In this document: positions 9,393-18,584 of the stretch, one piece after another
How the letters are laid out: each line of letters starts with the position of its first letter
Numbering within the stretch: the first letter of the stretch is position 1
NCBI GenBank assembly: GCA_028689025.1
Contig: JAQTXA010000004.1
Location: forward strand, 107,042 to 171,041
Direction of reading: 5' to 3'
Origin: Aliarcobacter sp.
GTDB taxonomy: Bacteria; Campylobacterota; Campylobacteria; Campylobacterales; Arcobacteraceae
Length of the DNA stretch: 64,000 nt
The notes under the pieces: generated by a model
The model's database searches: none
Told to the model about the DNA's origin: nothing
The model's input: only the letters and a program-made list of their open reading frames with translations
Translations under genes and position numbers: made by a program

Positions 9393-10001
9393 ATGTTATC
9401 AAATCTTGAAAAAGCTTTGGGTTTTAAACTCGAAGCTTTTAATCTCTTATATGTTTTATGTGATTATGAAACACTTCTAAAAAAAAATATCTCACTGGAA
9501 AAATTTGTAGATTTATGTAAAATAAAAGACGTAAAAATAGTTCAATACAGAGATAAAATCTTATCTTTAGAAGAGCAAAAAACAAATCTTTTATATCTAA
9601 AATCACAACTTAATATTCCAATAATAATAAATGACAAAATAGAACTAATTGAGTTTGCAGATGGTTTACATTTAGGACAAGAGGATTTAGACAAAATTCA
9701 TAAAGATAAAAAATTAGCAGTAAAATTAGTTAGATTAAAAATAAAAGATAAACTTCTTGGAATCTCAACCCACAATGAAATAGAAATTTTAGAGGCTAAT
9801 GAATTATCAATAGATATGATTGGACTTGGTGCATATAAAAATACAAGTACAAAAGATGTATCAACAATTTTAGGTTCTAAAATTTCATATTTAGCAAAAA
9901 TATCAAAACATCCAGTTTGTGCTATTGGTGGTGTAAAAATTGAAGATATTATCGAAAATATAAACTTTAATGTTGTAGGAAGCGGATTTTATGATGATTA
10001 A
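9393..10001 (+). CDS. Thiamine phosphate synthase-like protein (ThiE/TenI family)
   Basis: About 202 residues of a TIM-barrel ThiE/TenI protein. Visible family points are QYRDK (phosphate/pyrimidine side), IIINDKIELIEFADGLHLGQEDL compressed around ND and HLGQED, IGLGAYKNTSTK, and the phosphate-binding C-terminal turn CAIGGV. True ThiE enzymes condense HMP-PP with the thiazole phosphate; TenI-like members only aromatise or have lost catalysis. Several canonical ThiE residues look altered, so the exact reaction is open. ATG at 9393 is preferred over the adjoining TTG at 9390. Confidence 0.75.
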   Translation: MLSNLEKALGFKLEAFNLLYVLCDYETLLKKNISLEKFVDLCKIKDVKIVQYRDKILSLEEQKTNLLYLKSQLNIPIIINDKIELIEFADGLHLGQEDLDKIHKDKKLAVKLVRLKIKDKLLGISTHNEIEILEANELSIDMIGLGAYKNTSTKDVSTILGSKISYLAKISKHPVCAIGGVKIEDIIENINFNVVGSGFYDD

Positions 10002-10012
10002 AAGGAATCCCT

Positions 10013-10471
10013 GTGGGTAAAATTAATATTTATTCAATAATAAAACCATCAAAAGATGAGTTTGATGTTTTAATAAAAGAGTTTATAAAAATGTCTTCAA
10101 AATATGCAAAAGTTGAAGTATTTTATATATTCAATAAAAACATAGCAAAAGCTCAAACTATTGGAGAAAAAGAGGCTCAACAATCTTATAGTGAAACCTA
10201 CGAGCCTTTGCTTAAAGGCTATAATATAGCCTTAGATGTTTTAGGAAAAAAAGTTGATACCTATGCTTTTTCAGCACTACTTGAAGATAAAAATGAAGTT
10301 AACTTTTTTATAGGTGGAGCTTATGGTTTTCAAAGGGAATTTTTAGCTAAATGTGATACAACAATCTCTTTGAGTGATTTAACAATGGCACACAAAGTTG
10401 CCAATGTAGTTTTAACAGAACAGATATTTAGAGCACTAAGTATTCAAAATAATCATCCGTATCATAAGTAA
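10013..10471 (+). CDS. rlmH: 23S rRNA (pseudouridine1915-N3)-methyltransferase
   Basis: A 152-residue SPOUT methyltransferase that modifies pseudouridine 1915 in helix 69 of 23S rRNA. The family signature is clear: FFIGGAYGF (SAM-binding knot), SLSDLTMAHKVANVVLTEQI and the invariant C-terminal NNHPYHK. The start is GTG at 10013, after AAAGGA about 7 bp upstream. It follows the ThiE-like gene by 11 bp. Confidence 0.95.
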   Translation: MGKINIYSIIKPSKDEFDVLIKEFIKMSSKYAKVEVFYIFNKNIAKAQTIGEKEAQQSYSETYEPLLKGYNIALDVLGKKVDTYAFSALLEDKNEVNFFIGGAYGFQREFLAKCDTTISLSDLTMAHKVANVVLTEQIFRALSIQNNHPYHK

Positions 10472-10487
10472 TTTATAAACATTTTTG

Positions 10488-10493
10488 TATAAT
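10488..10493 (+). promoter_or_regulatory. Predicted -10 box upstream of the 10535 gene
   Basis: TATAAT preceded by a short T run (ATTTTTG), 41 bp before the ATG at 10535. This form is typical of sigma-70 promoters in Campylobacterota. Confidence 0.45.
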
Positions 10494-10534
10494 GAAAGAA
10501 TAAATAAGAGTTCATAATAAAAAAAGGATAGAAA

Positions 10535-11548
10535 ATGGGTTTTAAGAAATATTTTATTTTCTCAATAATCTTAATTGTAGCCGTATTTGGTTTTGCATAT
10601 AGCTTAGAGTTAGGTGATTACAATTTTACAATGTTTGATTATTCACTTACGTTACCAGTTGCAGCATGGTTAATAATACCAATATCTTTACTAGCACTTG
10701 CTACTTTTGTACATATCTTATGGTATGGAATGATTAACTATTTTAAACATAGAGCAGTACTTAAAGATCATGAAACTATCATTAAAATGATTAAATCAAA
10801 TTTACTAGAAAAAGATGAAACATATAAATTCAAAACAAAAGAGTTTAAAAATCTTTCTTCTATTCTTTCTCAACTTAAAATTGATGTTCAAGCTAATAGA
10901 TTTACTTCTTCAGATGAAGAATTAAATAAAATAGTTGCTGGAATTCAAGATATAAAAGATGGAAAATATGTTAGTGAAAAAGTAATTAAGATAAATGAAA
11001 CTACAACATTAGCTAATTTAAATATGATAAATAAAGTAAATGAGCAAATAGATTTTGCAGTTGATGTTCTTAAAAAACCAGAAAATTTTTCTTCAAATGT
11101 AGTTTTACAATCTTTTGAAAATGTGTTAAAAGATAAAAGTATGACAACAATAAAAAAACTTTATAAAAATGTAAAATTAGATAAAGAGATGGCAAAAAAA
11201 CTTTTTGAAAAAGATGCTGCAAATAATGAATTTGGTTTTACAACAGAAGAGATTCTAAAAATTGTTAAAGAATTAGATTATAAAAATGATGATTTTATAA
11301 TGTTAGCAAAAAATTATGAAACGATTTTAAAACCAGACCAAATTATTGAATTATTTGAAAAACTTTCAGTTGAACTTGAAGATGCAACACCTGCATATTT
11401 ACATGTATTATTTGAATATGAAATGATTGATAAAGCAAGAGAAGTTTTAGCAAATACAAAAGAGAGTGAATACTCACCATTTAAAGCTCTTTTAGATTTA
11501 AAAGAAGCTGGAAAACACTACAATTTAGAAGCGATATCTTACAAATAA
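10535..11548 (+). CDS. Hypothetical two-helix membrane protein with long cytoplasmic tail
   Basis: A 337-residue protein not assigned to a known family here. Residues 6-24 and about 45-70 are hydrophobic helices separated by a short loop; the rest (about 75-337) is soluble, Lys/Glu-rich and predicted mainly helical. The spacing of short helices in the tail recalls TPR-like or armadillo scaffolds, but no repeat is clear enough to claim. Its stop shares one base with the dusB start, so the two are co-translated. It has a good AAAAGGA ribosome site. Confidence 0.8.
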   Translation: MGFKKYFIFSIILIVAVFGFAYSLELGDYNFTMFDYSLTLPVAAWLIIPISLLALATFVHILWYGMINYFKHRAVLKDHETIIKMIKSNLLEKDETYKFKTKEFKNLSSILSQLKIDVQANRFTSSDEELNKIVAGIQDIKDGKYVSEKVIKINETTTLANLNMINKVNEQIDFAVDVLKKPENFSSNVVLQSFENVLKDKSMTTIKKLYKNVKLDKEMAKKLFEKDAANNEFGFTTEEILKIVKELDYKNDDFIMLAKNYETILKPDQIIELFEKLSVELEDATPAYLHVLFEYEMIDKAREVLANTKESEYSPFKALLDLKEAGKHYNLEAISYK

Positions 11549-12480
11549 TGAATAAAAAACTTGATTTTAGCCGACCCCTTATGGTGTTGGCGCCACTTGC
11601 TGGTTATACTGATTTACCCTTTCGTTCTGTTGTTAAAAAATTTGGGGCTGATTTAACTATTTCAGAAATGATTTCATCAAATGCCTTAGTTTATAAATCT
11701 GCTAGAACTCTTAAAATGATAGAAAAATCTCCAACTGAAGATCCTTATTTTGTTCAAATAGCTGGAAATAGTGTTGAACTTGTTCGTGATGCTGTTTTAC
11801 TTTTAAATGATGTTGAAGGAATTGATGGGATTGATTTAAACTGTGGATGCCCAGCTCCTAAAGTATTTAATCATGGTTCGGGTTCAAATCTTTTAGGGGA
11901 TTTGAAAAAACTTGAAGAAATTCTTTCAACAGTTAAAAAATATTCAAAAAAACAATATACAAGTGCCAAAGTTAGAATTGGTGTAAATGATAAAATTCCA
12001 GTTGAAATAGGAAAAGCAGTTGAAGCTTGTGGGGCAGATTTTGTTTCAGTTCATGGACGAACAAGAGCTGGAAAATATAAAGCCCCTGTTGATTATGATG
12101 CAATTAAAGCTATGAAAGAAGCCATTTCAATTCCTGTTATTGCAAATGGTGATATTAAAGATTATGATAAAGCTAAAGAAGTTTTAGCTTATACAAATGC
12201 TGATGGTGTAATGATAGGTCGAGGTGCAATTGGAAAACCTTGGGTATTTTATCAATTAAAACATGGCATTGAAGATATTTCAAGCGAAATGAAAAAAGAG
12301 ATTATTTTAGAACACTTTGATGCAATGTTAAAATTCCATGGACCACATGGTGCGATTATGTTTAGAAAATTATTACACTCTTATTCAAAAGGCTACACTG
12401 GTGCCAATGAATTTAGAGATATTATAAATAAAATCTCTGATATTGATGTAATGAGAGATATGATAGAAAACTTCTTTTAA
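11548..12480 (+). CDS. dusB: tRNA-dihydrouridine synthase
   Basis: The 310-residue FMN-dependent Dus enzyme reduces uridine in the tRNA D-loop. It shows APLAGYTDLPFR at the N-terminus, the catalytic-cysteine motif DLNCGCPAPKV, SVHGRTRAGKY and the phosphate-binding GVMIGRGAIGKPWVF. The subgroup looks like DusB. The ATG overlaps the TAA of the upstream membrane-protein gene (TAATG). Confidence 0.93.
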   Translation: MNKKLDFSRPLMVLAPLAGYTDLPFRSVVKKFGADLTISEMISSNALVYKSARTLKMIEKSPTEDPYFVQIAGNSVELVRDAVLLLNDVEGIDGIDLNCGCPAPKVFNHGSGSNLLGDLKKLEEILSTVKKYSKKQYTSAKVRIGVNDKIPVEIGKAVEACGADFVSVHGRTRAGKYKAPVDYDAIKAMKEAISIPVIANGDIKDYDKAKEVLAYTNADGVMIGRGAIGKPWVFYQLKHGIEDISSEMKKEIILEHFDAMLKFHGPHGAIMFRKLLHSYSKGYTGANEFRDIINKISDIDVMRDMIENFF

Positions 12481-12569
12481 GCTTTTAATATAATTCAAAA
12501 GTTATTTGGATAAAATATTGCACTTTATATAAATAAAGAAATTATATATTGTTTTAATAAAGGAAATAT

Positions 12570-13388
12570 TTGTCTAAATACTATTTTGAATTAACCCTTA
12601 AACCAGATAATAACTACGAACTTTTTTTAGATTTATTAAATGCTGTAACTACTGATGCTATTGAAGAACTTGATGGAACTTTGATAGTAAGAAGTGAAGA
12701 TGAGCTTGATGATTTAATTTTTGGTGTAAAAGAATTTATAACTGCCCTTGATACAAAGTGCGAATTAACTTATGAGAAAAAAGAGAATATTGATTGGATA
12801 AAACAGTACCAAGAATCAGTTAAAGCTGTAGAAGTGGGAAGTTTTTATATCAGACCATCTTGGGAAGAGAAAAAAGATGGGAAAATTGATATTATAATTA
12901 ATCCAGCTTTATCTTTTGGTTCAGGTCATCATGAAACTACATCTTCATGTATTGAAGCTATTGATGAATTTGTAAATGAGAAACAAACTGTTTTAGATGT
13001 TGGAACTGGAAGTGGTATCTTAGCAATTGCAGCTGCGAAAAAAGGTTGTATTGTTGATATTTGTGACACGGATGAAGTTTGTGTTGTCGATACAAAATCA
13101 AATTTTGAATTAAATGGTGTAACAATTAATGATTCATGGGTTGGTTCAACAAACAAAACAACAAAAAAATATGATGTGGTAATCGCCAATATTGTTGCTG
13201 ATGTTTTAGTAATGATTGCCTCTGATTTGAAAAAATGTTTAAATGAGAATGGAATTTTGATAATTTCAGGTATATTAGATAAACACATTAATAGAGTTTT
13301 GAGTAAATTTAATGATTTAGAACAAATCAAACTTATCCATAAAAATGAGTGGATGAGTGTTGTATTTAAAAATAATAAGGAGTTTTAG
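12570..13388 (+). CDS. prmA: Ribosomal protein L11 methyltransferase
   Basis: A 272-residue class I SAM methyltransferase. The motifs PALSFGSGHHETT, VLDVGTGSGILAIAAAKKG and VVIANIVADVL are those of PrmA, which trimethylates ribosomal protein L11. The start is a TTG at 12570 with AGGA 5 bp upstream; no ATG lies nearby in frame. ftsH follows after 3 bp, the same prmA-ftsH order as in Campylobacter. Confidence 0.95.
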   Translation: MSKYYFELTLKPDNNYELFLDLLNAVTTDAIEELDGTLIVRSEDELDDLIFGVKEFITALDTKCELTYEKKENIDWIKQYQESVKAVEVGSFYIRPSWEEKKDGKIDIIINPALSFGSGHHETTSSCIEAIDEFVNEKQTVLDVGTGSGILAIAAAKKGCIVDICDTDEVCVVDTKSNFELNGVTINDSWVGSTNKTTKKYDVVIANIVADVLVMIASDLKKCLNENGILIISGILDKHINRVLSKFNDLEQIKLIHKNEWMSVVFKNNKEF

Positions 13389-13391
13389 TTT

Positions 13392-15446
13392 ATGGCTAAA
13401 AAACAACAAAATAATAACAATTTTAATAATAGTAACAACAGTAATAATAACAAAAACAATGAAAATGGAAACAATTTTTTTAACAACAATCCATTATTGA
13501 TTTTTGTAATTTTTTCAATAGTTACAATATTTGCATTTAAAGCTATTTTCCCTGAAGATCAAATGGGTGGAGATGCAACTAATTCAAATATGCAAGCATT
13601 TGGACAAAGTTCTAATAAAACAATAGCTTATTCAGATTTAAAAAACTTACTAAGTACTGGAAAAATTGAGTATGTAGGTATTGGGAATACTCAAATTAAA
13701 GCTGTTTCTAAAATGGGAACAGGGCAAGTTACAACATTTACAGCAAGAAGAGTTGTTCCTGATGAGACTTTAATTCCTGAATTAGAGAAAAATTCAATTG
13801 CCTATGGTGGAATAAACGAAGAAAATATCCTAGCTGATATTTTATTTGGATGGGTTTTACCAATTTTTATTTTCTTTGCTATTTGGATGTTTATTGCAAA
13901 AAGAATGCAAAAATCTATGGGTGGAGGTTCAGGTGGAATTCTTGGAATTGGATCATCTAAAAAGATGATAAATTCTGAAAAACCAAATGTAACTTTTGAT
14001 GATATGGCTGGAAATAAAGAAGCTAAAGAAGAGGTACAAGAAATTGTAGACTTCTTAAAATCACCAGATAGATATGTAAGACTTGGAGCTCAAATTCCAA
14101 AAGGTGTTTTATTAGTAGGACCTCCAGGTACAGGAAAAACACTTTTAGCAAAAGCAGTTGCTGGTGAAGCAAATGTTGAGTTTTTATCAGTTTCTGGTTC
14201 TGCATTTATTGAAATGTTTGTAGGAGTTGGAGCTTCAAGAGTTAGAGATTTATTCGAACAAGCTAAAAAAGTTGCACCTGCTATTATTTTTATTGATGAA
14301 ATAGATGCTATTGGTAAAAGTAGAGCCTCAGGTGGTCCAATGGGTGGAAATGATGAGAGAGAACAAACTTTAAATCAGCTATTAGCTGAAATGGATGGTT
14401 TTTCGACTGAATATGCACCGGTTATTGTATTAGCAGCAACTAATAGACCAGAAGTTTTAGATCCAGCACTTTTAAGACCAGGAAGATTTGATAGACAAGT
14501 TTTAGTTGATAAACCTGATTATGAGGGTAGAGTTGAAATTTTAAATGTACATATCAAAGGTGTAAAACTTGGCAAAAATGTAGATTTAAAAGAGATTGCA
14601 AAAATGACAGCAGGACTTGCAGGTGCAGATTTAGCAAATATTATTAATGAAGCTGCATTACTTGCTGGTCGTGCTTCAAAAGATCAGGTAGATCCAAGTG
14701 ATTTTAAAGAAGCAGTTGAGAGACAAATTGCTGGTTTAGAGAAAAAATCAAAAAGAATTTCTCCAAAAGAGAGAAAAATTGTGGCTTACCATGAATCTGG
14801 ACATGCATTAATTGCAGAAATTACAAAAGGTGCAAATAAAGTAAATAAAGTATCAATTGTTCCACGAGGACTTGCAGCTTTAGGATATACACTTAATACG
14901 CCAGAAGAGAATAAATACTTAATGCAAAAACATGAGCTTATTGCTGAAGTTGATGTTCTATTGGGTGGAAGAGCTGCTGAAGAAGTATTTATTGGTGAAA
15001 TTTCTACAGGTGCTGGAAATGACCTTGAAAGAGCTACTGGTATTATTAAATCAATGGCTACAGTTTATGGTATGAGTGACATTGCAGGACTTATGGTTTT
15101 AGAAAAAAGATCAAATCAATTCCTTGGTGGTCAAACTCAAAAAGATTTCTCTGATGCAATGGCAAAAGATTTAGATGATCACACTAAAAATCTATTAAAT
15201 GAAAGATATCAAATTGTCTTACAAAAATTAAAAGATAATAGTGTTTCTATTGAGCAAATGACAGCTGAATTATTAGAAATTGAAGTAATTTCAGGTGAAA
15301 GAGTTAGAGAAATAATCACATTAAATGGTGGAGAAGTTTTCACTGATGGAGATTTACACTCAGATGCAATTGTTGAAACACAAGAAAAAGAAACTGTTGT
15401 TGAAGATATTTCAGCTAATGGTGATGAAACTACAGAAAATAAATAG
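13392..15446 (+). CDS. ftsH: ATP-dependent zinc metalloprotease FtsH
   Basis: Membrane-anchored AAA+ protease that degrades misfolded and regulatory membrane proteins. The 684-residue chain has an unusual asparagine-rich cytoplasmic head (about 7-33), a membrane helix (about 34-50), a periplasmic FtsH-extracellular domain, a second helix (about 155-170), the AAA module with GPPGTGKT (near 242), [11 protein letters not shown] and the RPGRFDRQ second region of homology, and the zinc protease motif HESGH (near 466). AAGGAG precedes the ATG. A perfect hairpin follows the gene. Confidence 0.98.
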   Translation: MAKKQQNNNNFNNSNNSNNNKNNENGNNFFNNNPLLIFVIFSIVTIFAFKAIFPEDQMGGDATNSNMQAFGQSSNKTIAYSDLKNLLSTGKIEYVGIGNTQIKAVSKMGTGQVTTFTARRVVPDETLIPELEKNSIAYGGINEENILADILFGWVLPIFIFFAIWMFIAKRMQKSMGGGSGGILGIGSSKKMINSEKPNVTFDDMAGNKEAKEEVQEIVDFLKSPDRYVRLGAQIPKGVLLVGPPGTGKTLLAKAVAGEANVEFLSVSGSAFIEMFVGVGASRVRDLFEQAKKVAPAIIFIDEIDAIGKSRASGGPMGGNDEREQTLNQLLAEMDGFSTEYAPVIVLAATNRPEVLDPALLRPGRFDRQVLVDKPDYEGRVEILNVHIKGVKLGKNVDLKEIAKMTAGLAGADLANIINEAALLAGRASKDQVDPSDFKEAVERQIAGLEKKSKRISPKERKIVAYHESGHALIAEITKGANKVNKVSIVPRGLAALGYTLNTPEENKYLMQKHELIAEVDVLLGGRAAEEVFIGEISTGAGNDLERATGIIKSMATVYGMSDIAGLMVLEKRSNQFLGGQTQKDFSDAMAKDLDDHTKNLLNERYQIVLQKLKDNSVSIEQMTAELLEIEVISGERVREIITLNGGEVFTDGDLHSDAIVETQEKETVVEDISANGDETTENK

Positions 15447-15463
15447 CTTACTATTTACTTTTT

Positions 15464-15491
15464 AGGGTAAAAAACTATAGTTTTTTACCCT
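15464..15491 (+). terminator. Hairpin after ftsH
   Basis: AGGGTAAAAAACT pairs with AGTTTTTTACCCT around a two-base loop, 18 bp after the ftsH stop. The following tail (CTCTCTT) is only moderately T-rich. Confidence 0.75.
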
Positions 15492-15535
15492 CTCTTAAAC
15501 ATTCTCAATCAAATACTATTTTTATAAATATAAGT

Positions 15536-15541
15536 TATAAT
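15536..15541 (+). promoter_or_regulatory. Predicted -10 box of the kinase-like gene
   Basis: TATAAT 32 bp upstream of a small upstream ORF and 87 bp before the kinase-like gene. Confidence 0.4.
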
Positions 15542-15572
15542 TGAGTAGTAATAAATATTATATAGGAACACA

Positions 15573-15635
15573 ATGAGTAAATTTTATATATTTTTTTATC
15601 AAAATATTAGTTTAGAGGATAATTATAATGTCTAA
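15573..15635 (+). CDS. Possible 20-residue upstream ORF overlapping the kinase-like gene
   Basis: ATG at 15573 follows TATAGGAACACA (AGGA about 6 bp away). The frame encodes 20 residues (MSKFYIFFYQ...), then stops at 15633-15635, 8 bp inside the kinase-like gene that starts at 15628. The overlap suggests translational coupling. It may equally be chance; there is no homology evidence. Confidence 0.3.
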   Translation: MSKFYIFFYQNISLEDNYNV

Positions 15636-16716
15636 AATATTTAGAAGAGTGTTTATATTAAATTTTATAATATCATTAATTGGCCTTTTATTATATTCAC
15701 AATTAACTCTAATGCCTTTTGAAAAAGAGTTTTTTTATTTGGCTATTGTTTTACTTTTATCTTCAATTATTATCTCTTTTTTAGTTTCTAAGATTATAGT
15801 TTTACCTATATATATGAATTTAAAGAATAACCAAGAAGAGTTTGAAAAATCTAATAATGATATGAAAAATATTACTCATCAAAAATCTTTTGAATTAGAA
15901 TTAGTAAATACTGCATTACAAGAAAAATATAAAGAACAAAAAGAGTTAGCTGAAACTCTACAAGAAAAATTAACATTGGAAACTTTAAATAGAGAGAAAA
16001 AAGAGCAATTATTAATTCATCAATCAAGATTAGCTGGAATTGGAAAGATTTCTATAAATATGCTCAATGAATCTGAAGAATTAATATCTAGTTTGAATTT
16101 TATCTTGCAAAATATTAATACAATTCATAAGCAAATCGATTTTAAAAACGAGTTAGTAACTAAATCAATGGAACAACTGCATAGAGTTGTAGATGAAATG
16201 AATATGAAAAATAAGGAATTAAAAAACTTTATCAATCCAAATGAAGTAAAAAAAGAGTTTTATTTAGATGAAATTGTAATGGAATCTTTAGGTGTATTAG
16301 AAAAAACTTTTATGAATCACAACATAAAAATCGATTATAATTTTAGTAAATCAATAAGTCTCTTTGGTTTTCCAACAGAATTCTCACAAGTTATTTTTAA
16401 TATTCTTCAAAATGCAAAAGATGCACTTATTGAGAAAAATATCACACCTAAAAAAGTTTTTGTTAGTATAAAAAAAGATAATGAATTTGCATACGTATTT
16501 ATTGTAGATAATGCAGGTGGAATTAGTCAAAATGTTATTGATAGCATATTTGAACCATATTTTACTACTAAATCACATAGAAAAGCCTCTGGTTTAGGAC
16601 TTTTCATTTCTAAGATTATTATTGAAGAGAATATGCAAGGTAATTTAGAGTTTGAAAACGCAAGTGAAGGCGCTAAATTTATTATAAAAATTCCTCTAAA
16701 AGATGAAGAAAAGTAG
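15628..16716 (+). CDS. Membrane histidine-kinase-like protein without phospho-acceptor histidine
   Basis: A 362-residue protein with two membrane helices (about 7-26 and 35-58), a long charged coiled coil (about 65-130), and a C-terminal HATPase domain. The ATP site is intact: N box NILQNAKDAL, G1 VDNAGGI, F box IFEPYFTTK, G2 SGLGLFISK. In related Arcobacter/Sulfurimonas kinases the dimerisation helix reads MAAMGEMIGNIAHQWRQPL; here the matching stretch is LAGIGKISINMLNESEELI, with Asn147 where His belongs. There is no adjacent response regulator. It may be a pseudokinase or an ATP-dependent regulator of another kinase. Confidence 0.8.
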   Translation: MSKIFRRVFILNFIISLIGLLLYSQLTLMPFEKEFFYLAIVLLLSSIIISFLVSKIIVLPIYMNLKNNQEEFEKSNNDMKNITHQKSFELELVNTALQEKYKEQKELAETLQEKLTLETLNREKKEQLLIHQSRLAGIGKISINMLNESEELISSLNFILQNINTIHKQIDFKNELVTKSMEQLHRVVDEMNMKNKELKNFINPNEVKKEFYLDEIVMESLGVLEKTFMNHNIKIDYNFSKSISLFGFPTEFSQVIFNILQNAKDALIEKNITPKKVFVSIKKDNEFAYVFIVDNAGGISQNVIDSIFEPYFTTKSHRKASGLGLFISKIIIEENMQGNLEFENASEGAKFIIKIPLKDEEK

Positions 16717-16736
16717 AGTTTTAATTAAAAACTCTA
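16714..16736 (+). terminator. Hairpin at the end of the kinase-like gene
   Basis: TAGAGTTTT pairs with AAAACTCTA around a five-base loop, overlapping the TAG stop. A short ATTTC tail follows; a weak terminator. Confidence 0.5.
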
Positions 16737-16745
16737 TTTCAAGTA

Positions 16746-16774
16746 TTGACAAATAAAAATTTATTAATTATACT
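16746..16774 (+). promoter_or_regulatory. leuA leader promoter (-35/-10)
   Basis: A perfect TTGACA (16746-16751) and TATACT (16769-16774) are separated by exactly 17 bp. Transcription would start near 16781, giving about 205 nt of leader before leuA. A -35 box this good is unusual in this AT-rich genome. Confidence 0.75.
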
Positions 16775-16807
16775 TAAACACTTTAAAACAAAAACAAGGA
16801 GAGATAT

Positions 16808-16885
16808 ATGAAAATATTTAATTTTTATAATAACCATTTCATCAAAAGTGTTAACTCTCTTCTGCTTCTTTCTTTTTCTCTCTAA
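16808..16885 (+). CDS. Leucine-rich leader peptide of leuA (LeuL-like)
   Basis: A 25-codon ORF sits between the promoter and leuA. AAGGAG lies 5-6 bp before its ATG, a strong ribosome site. The peptide ends SLLLLSFSL, with four consecutive leucine codons (CTT CTG CTT CTT) and a fifth (CTC) just before the stop. This is the design of ribosome-stalling attenuators of leucine biosynthesis: when charged tRNA-Leu is short, the ribosome stalls on the run and changes the downstream RNA fold. The ORF is too short for ordinary gene calling and I see no other reason for the strong site. Confidence 0.8.
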   Translation: MKIFNFYNNHFIKSVNSLLLLSFSL

Positions 16886-16962
16886 TTATAAATTTTTATA
16901 ATTACAATCACAACAAAATAATCAAAACACAGTTTTTCTTTTTTTATTTAAAAAAAGATATA
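16881..16962 (+). promoter_or_regulatory. Candidate attenuator region between leader peptide and leuA
   Basis: After the leader stop, two AT-only foldbacks can form: AATTATAAA with TTTATAATT (about 16884-16903) and CTTTTTTT with AAAAAAAG (about 16939-16961). The second is embedded in U/A runs. No classical GC-rich terminator is present, so the exact switch (transcriptional or translational) cannot be drawn with confidence. Confidence 0.4.
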
Positions 16963-16987
16963 ATAAATAACATTTTAAAAGGTTAAT

Positions 16988-18544
16988 ATGATGGATAAAA
17001 ATAAAATTATAGTATTTGATACAACATTAAGAGACGGTGAACAAAGTCCTGGTTGTTCTATGAACACTGAAGAAAAAATTAAAATAGCTTTACAATTAGA
17101 AAAATTAGGTGTAGATGTAATAGAAGCTGGATTTGCAGCTGCTAGTCCTGGAGATTTTGATGCAGTAAGTAGAATTGCAGAAATAATTAAAAATTCAAGT
17201 ATATGTTCATTAGCAAGAGCAATTGATAATGATATAAAACAAGCTGGATTAGCTGTTAGACATGCACAAAAACATAGAATTCATACTTTTATCGCAACTT
17301 CACCAATACATATGAAATATAAATTAAAAATGAGTGAAGAAGAAGTAATTAAAAGAGCAATTCATGCAGTTGAATATGCAAAAACTTTTGTTGATGATGT
17401 TGAATTTTCTTTAGAAGATGCAGGAAGAAGTGAAATCTCTTTTATGAAAGAAGTTATGGATGCAGTTATTGGAGCAGGTGCTAGAACTATTAATTTACCA
17501 GATACTGTAGGATATAGATTACCAACAGAATTAGGTGCAATGGTTAAAGAATTAAGTGCTTTTGCAGGAGATAGAGCAATTATTTCAGTTCATAACCACA
17601 ATGACTTAGGATTAGCAACTGCTAATACTTTAGCAGCTGTTTTAAATGGTGCTAGACAAATAGAAGTTACAATTAATGGTTTAGGTGAAAGAGCAGGAAA
17701 TTCTGCTTTAGAAGAAGCTGTAATGGCTATTAAAACACGAAAAGATGCTTTTGGTGATTTATATACAACTATTAATACACCTGAAATTTATGCAACTTCA
17801 AGATTAGTTGCAACGGTAACTGGTGTTGAGCCACAACAAAATAAAGCGATTGTTGGTAAAAATGCATTTTCTCATGAAAGTGGAATTCACCAAGATGGTG
17901 TTTTAAAACACCAAGAAACATATGAAATTATGAAACCTGAAGATGTTGGAGTATTTAAAGAATCTACTTTAATTTTAGGAAAACACTCTGGTCGAGCAGC
18001 ATTTAGAGATAAAATTATTCATTTAGGATTTGATAAAGTAAGTGACGAAGAATTAAATGCTGCTTTTGAAAAATTCAAAAATTTAGCTGATAAGAAAAAA
18101 GATGTAACAGATGATGATATTAGAATGTTAATTACTGATGAGTCATTAAATCAAGACAAAACTTATGAGTTAATTGGATTACAAATATCAGATTGTACAG
18201 CAGGAGTTCCAACAGCCGCTGTGGCAATCAAATATAAAGATGAAATAATTAAAGACGCAGCTATTGGCGATGGAACAATGGATGCTATTTTTAAAACTAT
18301 AGATAGATTAACAGGTTATACTGGAGAATTAAAAGATTATAAAGTAACTTCTGTAACTGAAGGAAAAGATGCACTTGCAAAAGTTACTACAAGAGTTTCT
18401 TTTGATCAAACAAGTCCTTCTTTTGTTGGACATGGATTAAGTATTGATACAATGCTTGCAACTGCTAAGGCATATTTAGGAGCATTAAACTCTTATCTTT
18501 CTCAAAAAGAGAGATTGTCTAAAAATAGCGAACACCAAATCTAA
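16988..18544 (+). CDS. leuA: 2-isopropylmalate synthase
   Basis: LeuA condenses acetyl-CoA with 2-oxoisovalerate, the first committed step to leucine. The 518-residue protein has the HMGL-like barrel with [27 protein letters not shown] and [13 protein letters not shown], a central hinge (KHSGRAAF), and the C-terminal LeuA dimer/leucine-binding allosteric domain (about 390-505). AAAAGG lies 5 bp before the ATG; a second ATG follows directly. leuBCD are not in the window, so leuA is transcribed on its own with its leader. A hairpin terminator follows. Confidence 0.97.
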   Translation: MMDKNKIIVFDTTLRDGEQSPGCSMNTEEKIKIALQLEKLGVDVIEAGFAAASPGDFDAVSRIAEIIKNSSICSLARAIDNDIKQAGLAVRHAQKHRIHTFIATSPIHMKYKLKMSEEEVIKRAIHAVEYAKTFVDDVEFSLEDAGRSEISFMKEVMDAVIGAGARTINLPDTVGYRLPTELGAMVKELSAFAGDRAIISVHNHNDLGLATANTLAAVLNGARQIEVTINGLGERAGNSALEEAVMAIKTRKDAFGDLYTTINTPEIYATSRLVATVTGVEPQQNKAIVGKNAFSHESGIHQDGVLKHQETYEIMKPEDVGVFKESTLILGKHSGRAAFRDKIIHLGFDKVSDEELNAAFEKFKNLADKKKDVTDDDIRMLITDESLNQDKTYELIGLQISDCTAGVPTAAVAIKYKDEIIKDAAIGDGTMDAIFKTIDRLTGYTGELKDYKVTSVTEGKDALAKVTTRVSFDQTSPSFVGHGLSIDTMLATAKAYLGALNSYLSQKERLSKNSEHQI

Positions 18545-18549
18545 TAAGA

Positions 18550-18574
18550 TGTAAAGTAGTTTAACTACTTTACA
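18550..18574 (+). terminator. Hairpin after leuA
   Basis: TGTAAAGTAG pairs perfectly with CTACTTTACA around a five-base loop, directly after the leuA stop. The trailing sequence (TTAAGTTC) has no long T run. Confidence 0.65.
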
Positions 18575-18584
18575 TTAAGTTCCT

